From IMG/VR virus record IMGVR_UViG_3300046501_000163, positions 1 to 34,067 of that record: a stretch of DNA of 34,067 nucleotides; one strand, 5' to 3'. Positions 11,353-19,565 of the stretch are shown here, piece by piece. Made by a program: the position numbers and the translations under genes. The stretch's first letter is position 1. Each line of letters begins with the position of its first letter. The stretch comes from a virus. The notes under the pieces are model-generated. The model was not told the origin of the DNA. It made no database searches and saw only the letters and a list, made by a program, of their open reading frames with translations.

Positions 11353-12601
11353 CGCGCGACACTACGGGCAAGCCAAAGCAGGCTTTGACCAAGTGCGGCA
11401 CTTCCTTAATCGCTAGGCGCTGCATCTCGCCATATTCAAGGGTATGGCAACCCGCGCGCATGTTTCCGTATTCGTCGATAGAATCGACTTGGAAATGGCC
11501 TACGCGGATTTGTTGCCCGTTGCGGTGCCATGACGTGCCAGTGGCGCGGCATTCCTGGGCTTTGAGAAATGCGATAATGGCATGCTTGAACGGGCATTCC
11601 GCACCGCGCGACGTTTCGAGCGTATCACCAACGCGGCGGACCTTCGTTCCGGCCTCGCTGTAGAATGCAGCGCGGCCTAGATTGCCGGGCTCATGGTTTG
11701 CCCATTGTTCGGCACTGATTATGCGCTCACTACGGGGAAGCATCGCGGCGCGTCTTTCGGCCTGAACCGCGTCAATGCGATTCTGCAATTGCCATGAATT
11801 GAGATTGAACGCCTTAGCAACGGCCTCTTTGGCGTTGTGGGGTACAAAATGCAGACTCGGCACCTTGTCCGTTACGCCTTCGAAGTATGCGCAGACATGC
11901 GCCGCGACGCGCCAATGCTTAGAAAGCTTGGCGGTTTCGCTGGCCGCACGCTTGGCGACGCGCTTAGGATCGTTGTAACGGACGAAGGCGGCGCGAATAC
12001 GGGATGCAGCGGCTTCGATATCTAGCGCGGGGGCTTCAATGCCAAAGGCGCGGCAATAGTTGAGCGCATGCGCCGCAGGGGATGCAAGCGCGTCGATGCG
12101 CGCGGCTTCTGTGTTGTCTGAGTCGATCCAGCTAAACTTGACGTGCGGCTTAGCTGCGCGCGTAGCAGTGCTGTCAAAAGCCGCGACTAGATGCGCGACG
12201 TTATCGCGGTGCATGCTTTCGTCGTTAGACCACTGAGGGACAACGCGCGGCACATTGAACGTAAACACGTCGAGGCCGCGAAGTGCGGCGCGCACGTTGT
12301 CGCGATGGCGTTCTGTAGTCGTGCTATTCTTTTCCGAGTTGAAGAGTACAACGCGAGAACCGTCTAACGTGGCGTCTGTAAAGCGCGCTATTGGGTAGTG
12401 CGAACCATAGCTATAGATCGTTGCGCCGTGAAAATACATTTGGCCCTTTGGGCTGCGGCCGTGTTCCTGCGATTGTTGCGCCCAAACGTGCGCGCACTGC
12501 TGATAGTCGAATACTTGTTTGACCTTGGCGCGGCCTTGAATGCCAGTGCGGCGGATTTGTTCCGATGGCTCGATAGCGCGCGCGCCTGAAGCGAAGTACA
12601 T
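11348..12601 (-). CDS. Conserved phage protein with SYGSHxPIAR motif (417 aa)
   Basis: A 417-residue protein. The N-terminal part (about residues 28-110) has YQQCAHVWAQQ, then MYFHGATIYSYGSHYPIARF, VVLFNSEKNSTTTERHRDNV and RAAL. A motif of the type F-G-IYSYGSHFPIA followed by S-TT--H---V is common in uncharacterised phage and plasmid proteins; no biochemical role is established. The middle and C-terminal parts are Ala/Arg-rich helices, with a cysteine/histidine cluster near the end (CPFKHA, CRATGTSWHRNG, GCHTLEYGE). ATG at 12601 with leader GAAAGGATATAACGCC. It is the largest gene of the cassette and codes just upstream of the 69-residue gene. Confidence 0.7.
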   Translation of the reverse strand: MYFASGARAIEPSEQIRRTGIQGRAKVKQVFDYQQCAHVWAQQSQEHGRSPKGQMYFHGATIYSYGSHYPIARFTDATLDGSRVVLFNSEKNSTTTERHRDNVRAALRGLDVFTFNVPRVVPQWSNDESMHRDNVAHLVAAFDSTATRAAKPHVKFSWIDSDNTEAARIDALASPAAHALNYCRAFGIEAPALDIEAAASRIRAAFVRYNDPKRVAKRAASETAKLSKHWRVAAHVCAYFEGVTDKVPSLHFVPHNAKEAVAKAFNLNSWQLQNRIDAVQAERRAAMLPRSERIISAEQWANHEPGNLGRAAFYSEAGTKVRRVGDTLETSRGAECPFKHAIIAFLKAQECRATGTSWHRNGQQIRVGHFQVDSIDEYGNMRAGCHTLEYGEMQRLAIKEVPHLVKACFGLPVVSRV

Positions 12602-12627
12602 GGCGTTATATCCTTTCGTTGTGATGC

Positions 12628-12801
12628 TTAGTTGCGTGACAGACGCGACAGCTCGGCCGCGTGAATGCCTTTGACGGAATGTGATTCAAGGCGGGTTTGG
12701 CGCGATAGATCGCAGCCTATAGAAGCCATTGCGATCACAAGGGCGATGCAAAGAGCGATGGCGACACCGCGCACCGCTTCAGCGGCAAACGCGGCAATCA
12801 T
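12628..12801 (-). CDS. Small membrane or lipoprotein-like protein (57 aa)
   Basis: A 57-residue protein with a hydrophobic segment at about residues 11-29 (RGVAIALCIALVIAMASIG) followed by cysteine 30. The IGC triplet is a weak lipobox, so it may be a lipoprotein or a single-span membrane protein; the C-terminal 27 residues are basic (SRQTRLESHSVKGI). Its ATG overlaps the stop of the preceding gene (ATGA), so it is translationally coupled. Function unknown. Confidence 0.55.
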   Translation of the reverse strand: MIAAFAAEAVRGVAIALCIALVIAMASIGCDLSRQTRLESHSVKGIHAAELSRLSRN

Positions 12802-12923
12802 GCTTGCACCGCGCGGCTAACACAGAACGAGATATTGAAACGGCCGAGTTTCAGAAACCAAATTCCGCCAACCTTGCGAGCGCTGGCGTTGAGTATGCGT
12901 GGGGTAGCTTGTGGCGTTGGCAT
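12798..12923 (-). CDS. Mini-protein, 41 aa, first gene of minus cassette
   Basis: A 41-residue frame (MPTPQATPRILNASARKVGG, then IWFLKLGRFNISFCVSRAVQ). AAGGGA lies upstream of the ATG, and the stop overlaps the next start (ATGA). The basic/aromatic core GIWFLKLGRFNISFCVSR looks like that of other tiny phage proteins but is not assigned to a family. It is the first gene behind the promoter at 13002. Confidence 0.5.
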   Translation of the reverse strand: MPTPQATPRILNASARKVGGIWFLKLGRFNISFCVSRAVQA

Positions 12924-12972
12924 TGGTGCTTTCCCTTCGTTCTAAGGCGCGGCTGTGTGCGCTGCGCATGTT

Positions 12973-13002
12973 TGTAATGACACAGACATTACAGGCATTC
13001 AA
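12973..13002 (-). promoter_or_regulatory. Promoter/operator of the minus-strand cassette
   Basis: On the minus strand TTGAAT (13002-12997), a 17-base spacer and CATTAC (12979-12974) give a weak sigma-70-like promoter. TGTAATG and CATTACA (12993-12987 and 12979-12973) form the same 21-base inverted repeat with 7-base spacer as at 8832-8852. The element starts about 50 bases upstream of the first gene. Confidence 0.55.
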
Positions 13003-13384
13003 GCCCCTGTAGCCCTTCCCATGCCCGTTGCAGCGCCTTGGCGCTCATGGTCGCGCCTTGCCGAGCGCCTGGCACGCGGCGTGCGGAGGCATGCGTTTGC
13101 GCCGTGTCACCAACGCGCAACGCTTCGCGGTGACACATCGCGTGATGCGTAAATAATTCCAGAGTTTCAAGGGGTTACCACGCGGCTGTAACAGTCCGTG
13201 AGCAGTGTGGCCCCCCGGTCACGGGTCCCTCCCGCCCCCACCCCCGTCCAGAGGGGGCATTCGCCGCCCCCGAAATCCCCGCAGGTTTAAGCGGTTTTGC
13301 TCACTCTTGATCGCCAGCGCGCCCGGCCGACCTATGCGTCACGCGCGTAACGTGATCGACATCACAACCCTTCGGAGTCCTCAA
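13003..13384. other. Noncoding region upstream of packaging genes; possible cos area
   Basis: No gene is seen here. Noted elements: inverted repeat GTGTCACC (13104-13111) / GGTGACAC (13129-13136); a C-rich tract around 13210-13250; hairpin GGGGGC (13253-13258) / GCCCCC (13266-13271); and a CRP-like site CGTGA-N6-TCACA at 13352-13366 before the acetyltransferase gene. TCGCCGCCC (13261-13269) is the complement of GGGCGGCGA, the first 9 of 12 bases of the lambda cohesive end GGGCGGCGACCT. The position upstream of the terminase genes fits a cos site, but the orientation is inverted and the match is short, so this is only a hint. Confidence 0.3.
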
Positions 13385-13825
13385 ATGACGGGAAGATATA
13401 CGATCCGCCCCGTCGACGGGCTGGACGAAGACGTGCAGGAGCTGCTTGGCGAACTGCACATCGCAAGTTTCATGGATTCCTCGCCCGTACCGAGCTTCGA
13501 GGAAGGCGCATGGTGGGTTGCGTACGATGATAGCGCTCCTGTCGGCTTCGCCGGGATCACGCCGTCAACCTACATCGCAAACACCGGCTACCTCAAGCGC
13601 GCTGGCGTGCTGCGAGCGCACCGAGGCAAGGGGCTGCAACGCCGCCTGATCCGCGTACGCGAGCGCTACGCCAAAAAGCAGGGCTGGTCGACGATCTACA
13701 CAGACACTGCGGCCTTCAACGTGAAGTCGGCGAACAACTTGTTCCGCGCTGGCTTCCACCTCTTTAGGCCGCTGCCGCCGTGGAATGGCGAGAGCTTCCT
13801 GTATTGGAGGAAGCGCTATGCCTGA
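13385..13825 (+). CDS. GNAT-family N-acetyltransferase
   Basis: A 146-residue acyl-CoA-dependent acetyltransferase. GYLKRAGVLRAHRGKGLQRR (about residues 75-94) contains the R-G-x-G acetyl-CoA pyrophosphate-binding loop followed by the long helix; TDTAAFNVKSANNLFRAGFH (about 115-134) is the typical fourth motif (N-x-x-S-x-N-L-x-x-x-G-F). The ATG at 13385 follows GGAG by about 7 bases; earlier in-frame starts lie in the GC-rich noncoding region. The substrate is unknown; phage GNATs may modify host or phage proteins or small molecules. Its end overlaps the start of the terminase small subunit, so it belongs to the late operon. Confidence 0.85.
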   Translation: MTGRYTIRPVDGLDEDVQELLGELHIASFMDSSPVPSFEEGAWWVAYDDSAPVGFAGITPSTYIANTGYLKRAGVLRAHRGKGLQRRLIRVRERYAKKQGWSTIYTDTAAFNVKSANNLFRAGFHLFRPLPPWNGESFLYWRKRYA

Positions 13826-14477
13826 GTTGCCGCGAAAGCTCCCCGCAAAGGGCATCGCGATACTCTTTGGCGTCAGTGAGCAGCGCATTTCGCAGATGAA
13901 GCGTAAAGGCCAGCTCACGCCGGACAGCTCAAACCTGTACGACGTGCAGCAAGCCATGACGCTTCGTGGTTTTCAGATGAGCGAGCACGGCGTCCGTGTC
14001 ATCGCGCAGGAATACGGGAACGGCACGGGCCAAGTAGCCCCAGCTAAGATCGTGCCGGTCGCTACGCCGACAGAGCCGCAGCTATCCGCCGAGGATCGCG
14101 AAGCACTCGGTCTCGATGTCGAGATCAGTCAAGTAGCTCCATCGCCGAATAGCCAGATCGCAGCGCAGACGCGCATCTCCGAACTACGCGAAGCCAAGCT
14201 ACGCGCCGAACTGGACCGCGCCGAGAACCGGCTGCGTAAGGAGCGGGGCGAATTGGTCGAGCGTGTCCAGGTGCAGCGGTCATTCGTGCAAGCGGGCGCG
14301 CTCGTCGCGAACATCTTGCAGAACTTGCCTGCGGAGATCGCGGCTCTGTTTCCCGATCCTGAGATGAAAGCGGAAGTGCGGAGGAAGGTGCAGATGCGCA
14401 TCGACCAGACGCACCACGCGCTCTACTCGGCCGTGAAGGGCTTCGGAGAAGAAGATGTTGATGGACCCACTGTTTGA
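13818..14477 (+). CDS. Terminase small subunit (Nu1-like)
   Basis: A 219-residue protein preceded by GGAGG and overlapping the acetyltransferase gene by 8 bases. Residues about 4-35 (LPAKGIAILFGVSEQRISQM) form a winged helix-turn-helix like the N-terminus of lambda Nu1, which binds cos DNA. Residues about 125-160 are a charged helix suited to coiled-coil oligomerisation (RISELREAKLRAELDRAENR), and the C-terminal part would bind the large subunit. Its overlap with the large subunit gene (23 bases) supports the assignment. Confidence 0.75.
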   Translation: MPELPRKLPAKGIAILFGVSEQRISQMKRKGQLTPDSSNLYDVQQAMTLRGFQMSEHGVRVIAQEYGNGTGQVAPAKIVPVATPTEPQLSAEDREALGLDVEISQVAPSPNSQIAAQTRISELREAKLRAELDRAENRLRKERGELVERVQVQRSFVQAGALVANILQNLPAEIAALFPDPEMKAEVRRKVQMRIDQTHHALYSAVKGFGEEDVDGPTV

Positions 14478-16263
14478 GGGTCTTGCCGAAGGGATGAAGC
14501 CAAAGCCGAAGCTGTCGCTATCGGAGTGGGCGGAAAAGAAGATGGTTCTGCCGCCTGAGCGCGCATCGAACCCCGGCCCTTATCGCGTCGGTGATGCCAC
14601 GTTCCAACGCGGCATGATGGATGCGATCACTGACCCGGATAACGAGGACATCGTCTTCGTTACTTCGTCTCAGGTAGGCAAGACGACGATCATCGTGGCC
14701 GCGCAAGGTTATTACTGCGAGGCCGAACCGTGCGGTCAGCTTTCGGCGTGGCCCACGCAAGACGTGGCCGACGCATACGTTGTCGAAACATTCGAGACGA
14801 CGGTGCGCGACACGCCTGACTGGCAGCGCGTCATGACCGGCGCGACTGAGTACAAGGGCGGCTTCATCAAGTTCGTTGGCGCTAACACGCCCAACAAGCT
14901 CGCGATGACGCCGATCCGCGTAGTCACAGGCGACGAAGTGGATCGCTGGCCGGTTAGCTCCGGCAAGGAAGGTTCGCCGGTCGAGTTGGCAAAGAAGCGT
15001 CGAACTACATTCCACAACCGTAAGGGCCTGTGGGTGTCGACGCCGGTCCATGAAGACACGAGCACCATTGTTCAGCTCTTCAAGGAGACGCGCCAGCACT
15101 ACTTCTTGGTCAAGTGTCCCGCCTGCGAGCTGAAGCAGCCGCTGAAGTGGGAGAACGTGATCTACTCGAAGGGTCGCGAAACCGAAGCCGAATATGCGTG
15201 CGATGGCTGCGGCGACCTATGGGGTGAACTACTGAAGCGTCGTCTCGTCCGCGAGGGCGAATGGCAGCACCTTCAGAAATCGCCATTCAAATGCTTCCAG
15301 ACTGATACGCCACCGCACCGCGAGCGGGCGGGCTTCTGGATCAACGAGTTGTATTCGCCGTGGTCCTCCATGCGCGAGATGGCGAAGGCTTGGACAGACG
15401 CCGAGGGCAACCCGGAGCTTGAACAGACCTTCTTCAATACCCGACTCGGCCTTCCGTATCGCGGCGACATTTCGAGCTTCGCGGACCCCGAGGGTCTGAA
15501 GGCGAGGCGAGAGAAGTACGATCCGAAGAAGGTGCCGAAGCGGGCGGCTCTGCTCACTGCCGGTGTTGACGTTCAGGACGACCGCATCGAAGTGCTGGTC
15601 GTCGCATGGGGCAAGGGCGACGAGAGTTGGCTGCTTGAGCACCATGTTATCCAGCTCGATCCAAGTACGGATCAGGCGTGGGATGAACTGACGGAGTTCC
15701 TGAAGAAGGGGTACCCCCATCTTGGCGAGGCCGGTGAGACTCTCGGTATCGCAGCGGCAACCGTCGACTCGGGCGGCCACTTCACGCAGAAGGCATACGC
15801 CTACAGCGCGAAGTACCTGGCGCTCGGTTATCGGTGGTACGCGCACAAGGGCGTAGCCGGTGAAAAGAAGCCGATCTGGATCAAGTCGGAGCAACGCTTC
15901 AAGGACAACGTCAAGCTGTTCTTGATCGGCGTCGATGATGCCAAGGCGACGATCTACACGCGATACGCAAACCAGAAGCGCGGGCCGGGCTATGTCCACA
16001 TTCATGAGGGCATCAGCGACGACGCTATCGCGCAGATGACAGCGGAGCGCGCGGAGACCGAGTACGTCAACGGCTTCCCAAAGCGAACGTGGACGAAGCC
16101 AAGGCACCGTCGCAACGAAATGCTCGACATGTACGTCTACGCCTACGCCGTGCGGTGCTCGTTGAACATCGACATGGATGCTTGGATCGCCAAGCTCAAC
16201 ACCTCGAAAGAGCAAGCCCCGAAGGCGCTAAGCGCCGAAGAGATCGGCAAGCTCTATCGCTAA
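14455..16263 (+). CDS. Terminase large subunit, GpA family
   Basis: A 602-residue packaging motor of the lambda gpA type. The ATPase domain has the P-loop-like FVTSSQVGKTT (S71-T78) and the Walker B region VVTGDEVDRWP. A zinc-binding insertion typical of the family is seen as CPAC at 221-224 and CDGC at 249-252. The C-terminal nuclease begins around VDVQDDRIEVLVVAWG (about 372-387) and contains AATVDSGGHF. It cuts concatemeric DNA at cos and translocates it into proheads. The ATG at 14455 overlaps the small subunit gene; ATG 14461 is an alternative. Confidence 0.93.
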   Translation: MLMDPLFEGLAEGMKPKPKLSLSEWAEKKMVLPPERASNPGPYRVGDATFQRGMMDAITDPDNEDIVFVTSSQVGKTTIIVAAQGYYCEAEPCGQLSAWPTQDVADAYVVETFETTVRDTPDWQRVMTGATEYKGGFIKFVGANTPNKLAMTPIRVVTGDEVDRWPVSSGKEGSPVELAKKRRTTFHNRKGLWVSTPVHEDTSTIVQLFKETRQHYFLVKCPACELKQPLKWENVIYSKGRETEAEYACDGCGDLWGELLKRRLVREGEWQHLQKSPFKCFQTDTPPHRERAGFWINELYSPWSSMREMAKAWTDAEGNPELEQTFFNTRLGLPYRGDISSFADPEGLKARREKYDPKKVPKRAALLTAGVDVQDDRIEVLVVAWGKGDESWLLEHHVIQLDPSTDQAWDELTEFLKKGYPHLGEAGETLGIAAATVDSGGHFTQKAYAYSAKYLALGYRWYAHKGVAGEKKPIWIKSEQRFKDNVKLFLIGVDDAKATIYTRYANQKRGPGYVHIHEGISDDAIAQMTAERAETEYVNGFPKRTWTKPRHRRNEMLDMYVYAYAVRCSLNIDMDAWIAKLNTSKEQAPKALSAEEIGKLYR

Positions 16264-16285
16264 CACGCGGCGCGCTTACCGCGTG
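16264..16285. repeat. Hairpin between terminase and gpW-like genes
   Basis: CACGCGG (16264-16270) and CCGCGTG (16279-16285) form a perfect 7-base stem with an 8-base loop in the 43-base gap after the terminase stop codon. No T-run follows. It may stabilise the mRNA 3' end or mark a processing site. Confidence 0.45.
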
Positions 16286-16306
16286 ACCGTTTCCCCGGAG
16301 GACTAG

Positions 16307-16618
16307 ATGACCACACCCGGCGCGTGCCCTCCGGGGCGCTACGACGTGAGCGCGGCAACCGACTGCGTCGCCAAGCTCTCGAAGCTCTACGAAGCCTACA
16401 TCTCATGCGTCACAGGTACGACGCGCGTTGTGGTGCGCTTCAACGACCGATGGAGCGAGTACGCGAAGCCCGACGCTCCCGCGCTGCTCGCTCTGTACCA
16501 GACACTCTACGCGCAATGCCCCGGCGCGAAAGCCGCAGGACTACCCGACCTGAACCCGAATCTTCGGGTGCAGCGGGGCGCGCCTGCACAGGGATTGTTC
16601 CGATGGCCTCACTTGTAG
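16307..16618 (+). CDS. gpW-like head completion protein
   Basis: A 103-residue protein in the position of lambda gpW, between terminase and portal. The pattern CVAKLSKLYEAYISCVTGTT, then RVVVRFNDRWSEYAKPDAPA and a closing helix LLALYQTLYAQC fits the gpW family (helix, beta-hairpin with F-DR-V-Y, helix), which seals the portal after packaging. It is longer than lambda gpW (68 residues) owing to a Pro-rich tail. GGAGG precedes the ATG; its end overlaps the portal start by 16 bases. Confidence 0.7.
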   Translation: MTTPGACPPGRYDVSAATDCVAKLSKLYEAYISCVTGTTRVVVRFNDRWSEYAKPDAPALLALYQTLYAQCPGAKAAGLPDLNPNLRVQRGAPAQGLFRWPHL

Positions 16619-18228
16619 AATCTAACGCGGCGGCTGAAGCAAAGCTGAACGCGTCGCTGCACGCTGGTCTCGCCCCCGGTCGTGGCTTCGGCTTCCGACC
16701 GCCGCTCACATCCTCGGATATGGTCGCGTACCGATCCAAGGACTCGTTCATGGCCGACGCGCGCGACGCATCGCGCTCGAACCCGTACGGCCGCAGCGCC
16801 ACGCGCTCAACGGTCGACGCGGTCGTCGGCCTCAGTTTCAAGCTTCAGTATCTGCCGAACTACGCTGTGCTCGGCGTCACGCCCGAAGAGGCGCTGACCT
16901 ATTCGCAGATGGTGGAAAACTTGTGGGAGATGGCGGCGCAGTCGCCTTGGTTCCACTTCGACGCCCAACGCAAACAGACCTTCACGGGGTTGATGCGCAC
17001 CGCGTATTCGAGCGTCTTCACAAACGGCGAGGCGCTCGCAACCATCGAATGGAAGAAGGCTCTCAACGGCAGCCGAACGTGTTTACATCTGCTCACGCCC
17101 GAGCGCCTGAGCGACCCTATGGGCACGTTGGACTACACGGGCAAGCGCCGCATGGGCGTCGAGCGCGACATTCACGGCGCGCCTGTTGCCTACCACATCC
17201 GCGAAGCGACGCCGAGCGATGTGTGGGTGTGGGGTCCGGCCGCCGCGCAGTTCTCGTGGAAACGAGTGCCACGCTATACGCCCTGGGGTCGACAGAACGT
17301 CCTGCACTTCTTCGAGCACGATCAGCCCGACATGACACGAGGCATGACCTCGTTCACGACCGCGCTGCTGCCGATGCGCTTGCTTCAGGACTACAACGTC
17401 ACCGAGCTGGAAAGCGCGGCGATCCGGGCGACCTACGCCGCCGTGATTGAAAGCGAGCTGGACTACGACAATGCGATGAAGGTTATCGGCGCGGAGCAGG
17501 CGAAGAGCATCGCCGATAATCCGGTGCTGGACTTCACGCTTCGTATGATGGCCGACAAGGCGTCGTTCTATAAGGGCCAAGAGTTCAAGTTCGGCAAGAG
17601 CAAAGTCGCTCATCTTATGCCGAACGAGAAGCTTCATATGGTGCAGGGCAACCAGTCCGCATCGGCTCTGAAGGACTTCAACTCGGTCAACCTCTACACG
17701 CTCGCGTCCGCGCTCGGTGTCGACTACGCGACGCTCACCAAGGACTTTTCGTCCACGAACTATAGCGGCGCGCGCGCAGCATTGTTCGACGTGTGGCGAT
17801 CTTACGAAGTCCGACGTTCTGCGTTCATCGACTCGATCCCGGTTCCGTTCTTCGCGGCATGGCTGGAAGAGCAGATCGCAATTCGGGGCACCATCCCGAT
17901 GCTTGGAGACAAGTCGTTTTATGAAGTGCGTGACGCTATCTGCCGTTGCACCTTCGAGACCTGGTCGAAGCCCCGCCTCGATCCGCTGAAGGAAAACCAA
18001 GCCGACCAGGTGCTCTATGACATGGGCGCTCTCAACCTGAAGGACATCTGCGCAGCGGATGGCCGAGATTGGCGTGAGGTACTTCAGCAGCGAGCCGCAG
18101 AGAAGAGGGTGATGGGTGAACTCGGGCTGAAGCCGGAGGACATCAACCCTGAGCTGAACGCCAACAAGATCGCGGCGAAGAAGAAGGAAAACGCAGGCCA
18201 AGAAGGCGGCGGGACCGGAGAAGCATAA
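16603..18228 (+). CDS. Portal protein, lambda gpB family
   Basis: A 541-residue portal protein; twelve copies form the DNA entry ring at one capsid vertex. Family features: ARDASRSNPYGRSATRSTVD near residue 55, VVGLSFKLQYLPN, GEALATIEWKK, HLLTPERLSDP, and the HDQPDMTRGMTSFTTALLPM segment (about 243-262) followed by SAAIRATYAAVIES. Length matches lambda gpB (533). The ATG at 16603 is inside the end of the gpW-like gene; the same frame is open further upstream, but that stretch overlaps gpW and reads as an Arg-rich shadow. The protease gene follows after 2 bases. Confidence 0.92.
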   Translation: MASLVESNAAAEAKLNASLHAGLAPGRGFGFRPPLTSSDMVAYRSKDSFMADARDASRSNPYGRSATRSTVDAVVGLSFKLQYLPNYAVLGVTPEEALTYSQMVENLWEMAAQSPWFHFDAQRKQTFTGLMRTAYSSVFTNGEALATIEWKKALNGSRTCLHLLTPERLSDPMGTLDYTGKRRMGVERDIHGAPVAYHIREATPSDVWVWGPAAAQFSWKRVPRYTPWGRQNVLHFFEHDQPDMTRGMTSFTTALLPMRLLQDYNVTELESAAIRATYAAVIESELDYDNAMKVIGAEQAKSIADNPVLDFTLRMMADKASFYKGQEFKFGKSKVAHLMPNEKLHMVQGNQSASALKDFNSVNLYTLASALGVDYATLTKDFSSTNYSGARAALFDVWRSYEVRRSAFIDSIPVPFFAAWLEEQIAIRGTIPMLGDKSFYEVRDAICRCTFETWSKPRLDPLKENQADQVLYDMGALNLKDICAADGRDWREVLQQRAAEKRVMGELGLKPEDINPELNANKIAAKKKENAGQEGGGTGEA

Positions 18229-18230
18229 CC

Positions 18231-19550
18231 ATGTCCTTTCTATCGCGCATCTCCACGCGCATTCTGAATACGCCGTTGCTTGTCACCCCGGAGTACGGGG
18301 CGGTCGTAACGAGCGTGCTTGCAGATCGTATCGGTGTCGAGCCTCTCGTCGCCGATGATGTCGTTCAGTCGTACAAACGGCCGAACGACCGCGATCATTT
18401 CAACCGGCGCGCTGGGATCATGACGGTGCCGATCATCGGCGGCCTCGTGCATCGCGGCGACGGACCGGAAGCCGCCTCGGGCTTGCAGAGCTACACTTCG
18501 ATGCACAACAAGCTCGAAGCGCTGTTTGCTGATGATACCACGCGCGGCATCCTGATCGACGCAGACACCGGGGGCGGCGAGGCGGCGGGCTTGCAAGAGC
18601 TGGCCGACTGGCTGCCGAAGATGTCGAAGCAAGCTGGCAAGCCTGTTTGGTGGATCGCCAACACGACCACTGGCAGCGCAGCGTATTGGCTCGGCTCGTC
18701 TGCGGAGCGCATGTACGCAGCGCAGAACGCGCGTGTGGGGTCCATCGGCGTTTACTGGCAGCACGTCGATATGTCGAAGGCAATGGAGAGACGGGGCCAG
18801 GTCGTCTCGTTCATCTACGCTGGCGATCACAAGATTGACGGCAACCCCTTCGCGCCGCTGCCAGACGATGTGCGCGCATCAATCCAGACGAGCGTCAACA
18901 AGCTCTACGGAGATTTTGTCGGAGCTGTCGCGAGCAATCGCGGCCTCGACGAAAAAGTAGTTCGAGACACGCAGGCGAGGGTCTACGGCCCCGAAGATGC
19001 CTACGCGCTCGGACTGATCGACGGTGTCGGCGGTTACGGCGAAGTCCTGACTGCTTTCACTGAGTACCTCAACCGCCCCTTCGTGGGCTACACGTCTCAT
19101 GGAGACTCTATGACCACCAAGCTGATCTACGATCAGGAAGCCGTCGACCGTGCAAAGGCCGAAGGCATCGCGACCAACGCAGGCGCGTTGAAGGATGCTC
19201 AGGACAAGATCGCGGCGAACCTCGCCGAGCGAACTGCACTGCTCGCGGCCTTCGCCGAACTCGCTCCCGACAACAAGCGCGTTGCGATGTTCGTTGAAGC
19301 GCTGAACGACGGCGCGACCGTCGCGCTCGCTTCGAAGCTCGCGGCGAAGATCGAGACCCCCAAGGTCGAGGCTTCTGCGCAGGGCAAGACCCGCACCGAA
19401 GCAGATGTCGACCGGATCATGAGCGCGCACGCCCCGAGCATCTCGGACACCGGGGGCACCGAAGGTGAACTCGATCCGAAGGCGAAGCGCCTCGCGGAGC
19501 TGAAGGGGTCGATGACCGCCTACAACAAATCCAAGGGCTTTGTGGCCTAA
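18231..19550 (+). CDS. Head maturation protease, S49 family (gpC-like)
   Basis: A 439-residue serine protease of the SppA/S49 type that processes the prohead. DADTGGGEAAG (110-120) and NTTTGSAAYWLGSSAER (144-160) carry the nucleophile Ser149; GDHKIDGNPFAPL (198-210) carries the general base Lys201. The spacing of about 50 residues between Ser and Lys is normal for phage S49 enzymes. The C-terminal third (from about residue 294) is helical and scaffold-like and has its own start codon (see nested feature), as in lambda C/Nu3. The gene starts 2 bases after the portal stop. Confidence 0.92.
   Translation: MSFLSRISTRILNTPLLVTPEYGAVVTSVLADRIGVEPLVADDVVQSYKRPNDRDHFNRRAGIMTVPIIGGLVHRGDGPEAASGLQSYTSMHNKLEALFADDTTRGILIDADTGGGEAAGLQELADWLPKMSKQAGKPVWWIANTTTGSAAYWLGSSAERMYAAQNARVGSIGVYWQHVDMSKAMERRGQVVSFIYAGDHKIDGNPFAPLPDDVRASIQTSVNKLYGDFVGAVASNRGLDEKVVRDTQARVYGPEDAYALGLIDGVGGYGEVLTAFTEYLNRPFVGYTSHGDSMTTKLIYDQEAVDRAKAEGIATNAGALKDAQDKIAANLAERTALLAAFAELAPDNKRVAMFVEALNDGATVALASKLAAKIETPKVEASAQGKTRTEADVDRIMSAHAPSISDTGGTEGELDPKAKRLAELKGSMTAYNKSKGFVA
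19110..19550 (+). CDS. Nested scaffold protein (Nu3-like), in-frame internal start
   Basis: Within the protease gene, ATG at 19110 has GGAG (19101-19104) at 5-base spacing and begins MTTKLIYDQEAVDRAKAEGI. The product would be 146 residues, mostly helical (DAQDKIAANLAERTALLAAF) with an Ala/Lys/Glu-rich composition typical of scaffolding proteins. In lambda and relatives, the scaffold is made from an internal start at the end of the protease gene; the arrangement here is the same. The internal Shine-Dalgarno is seen in the sequence, and the function is inferred from the family layout. Confidence 0.7.
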   Translation: MTTKLIYDQEAVDRAKAEGIATNAGALKDAQDKIAANLAERTALLAAFAELAPDNKRVAMFVEALNDGATVALASKLAAKIETPKVEASAQGKTRTEADVDRIMSAHAPSISDTGGTEGELDPKAKRLAELKGSMTAYNKSKGFVA

Positions 19551-19565
19551 CCAGGAGCACACACG

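Noticed and set aside
15229-16215. Minus-strand open frame of 328 codons opposite the terminase gene
   Set aside because: Antisense shadow of a clear GpA terminase.
16324-16602. Upstream extension of the portal frame
   Set aside because: Overlaps the gpW-like gene and reads as an Arg-rich shadow; the portal similarity begins after 16603.
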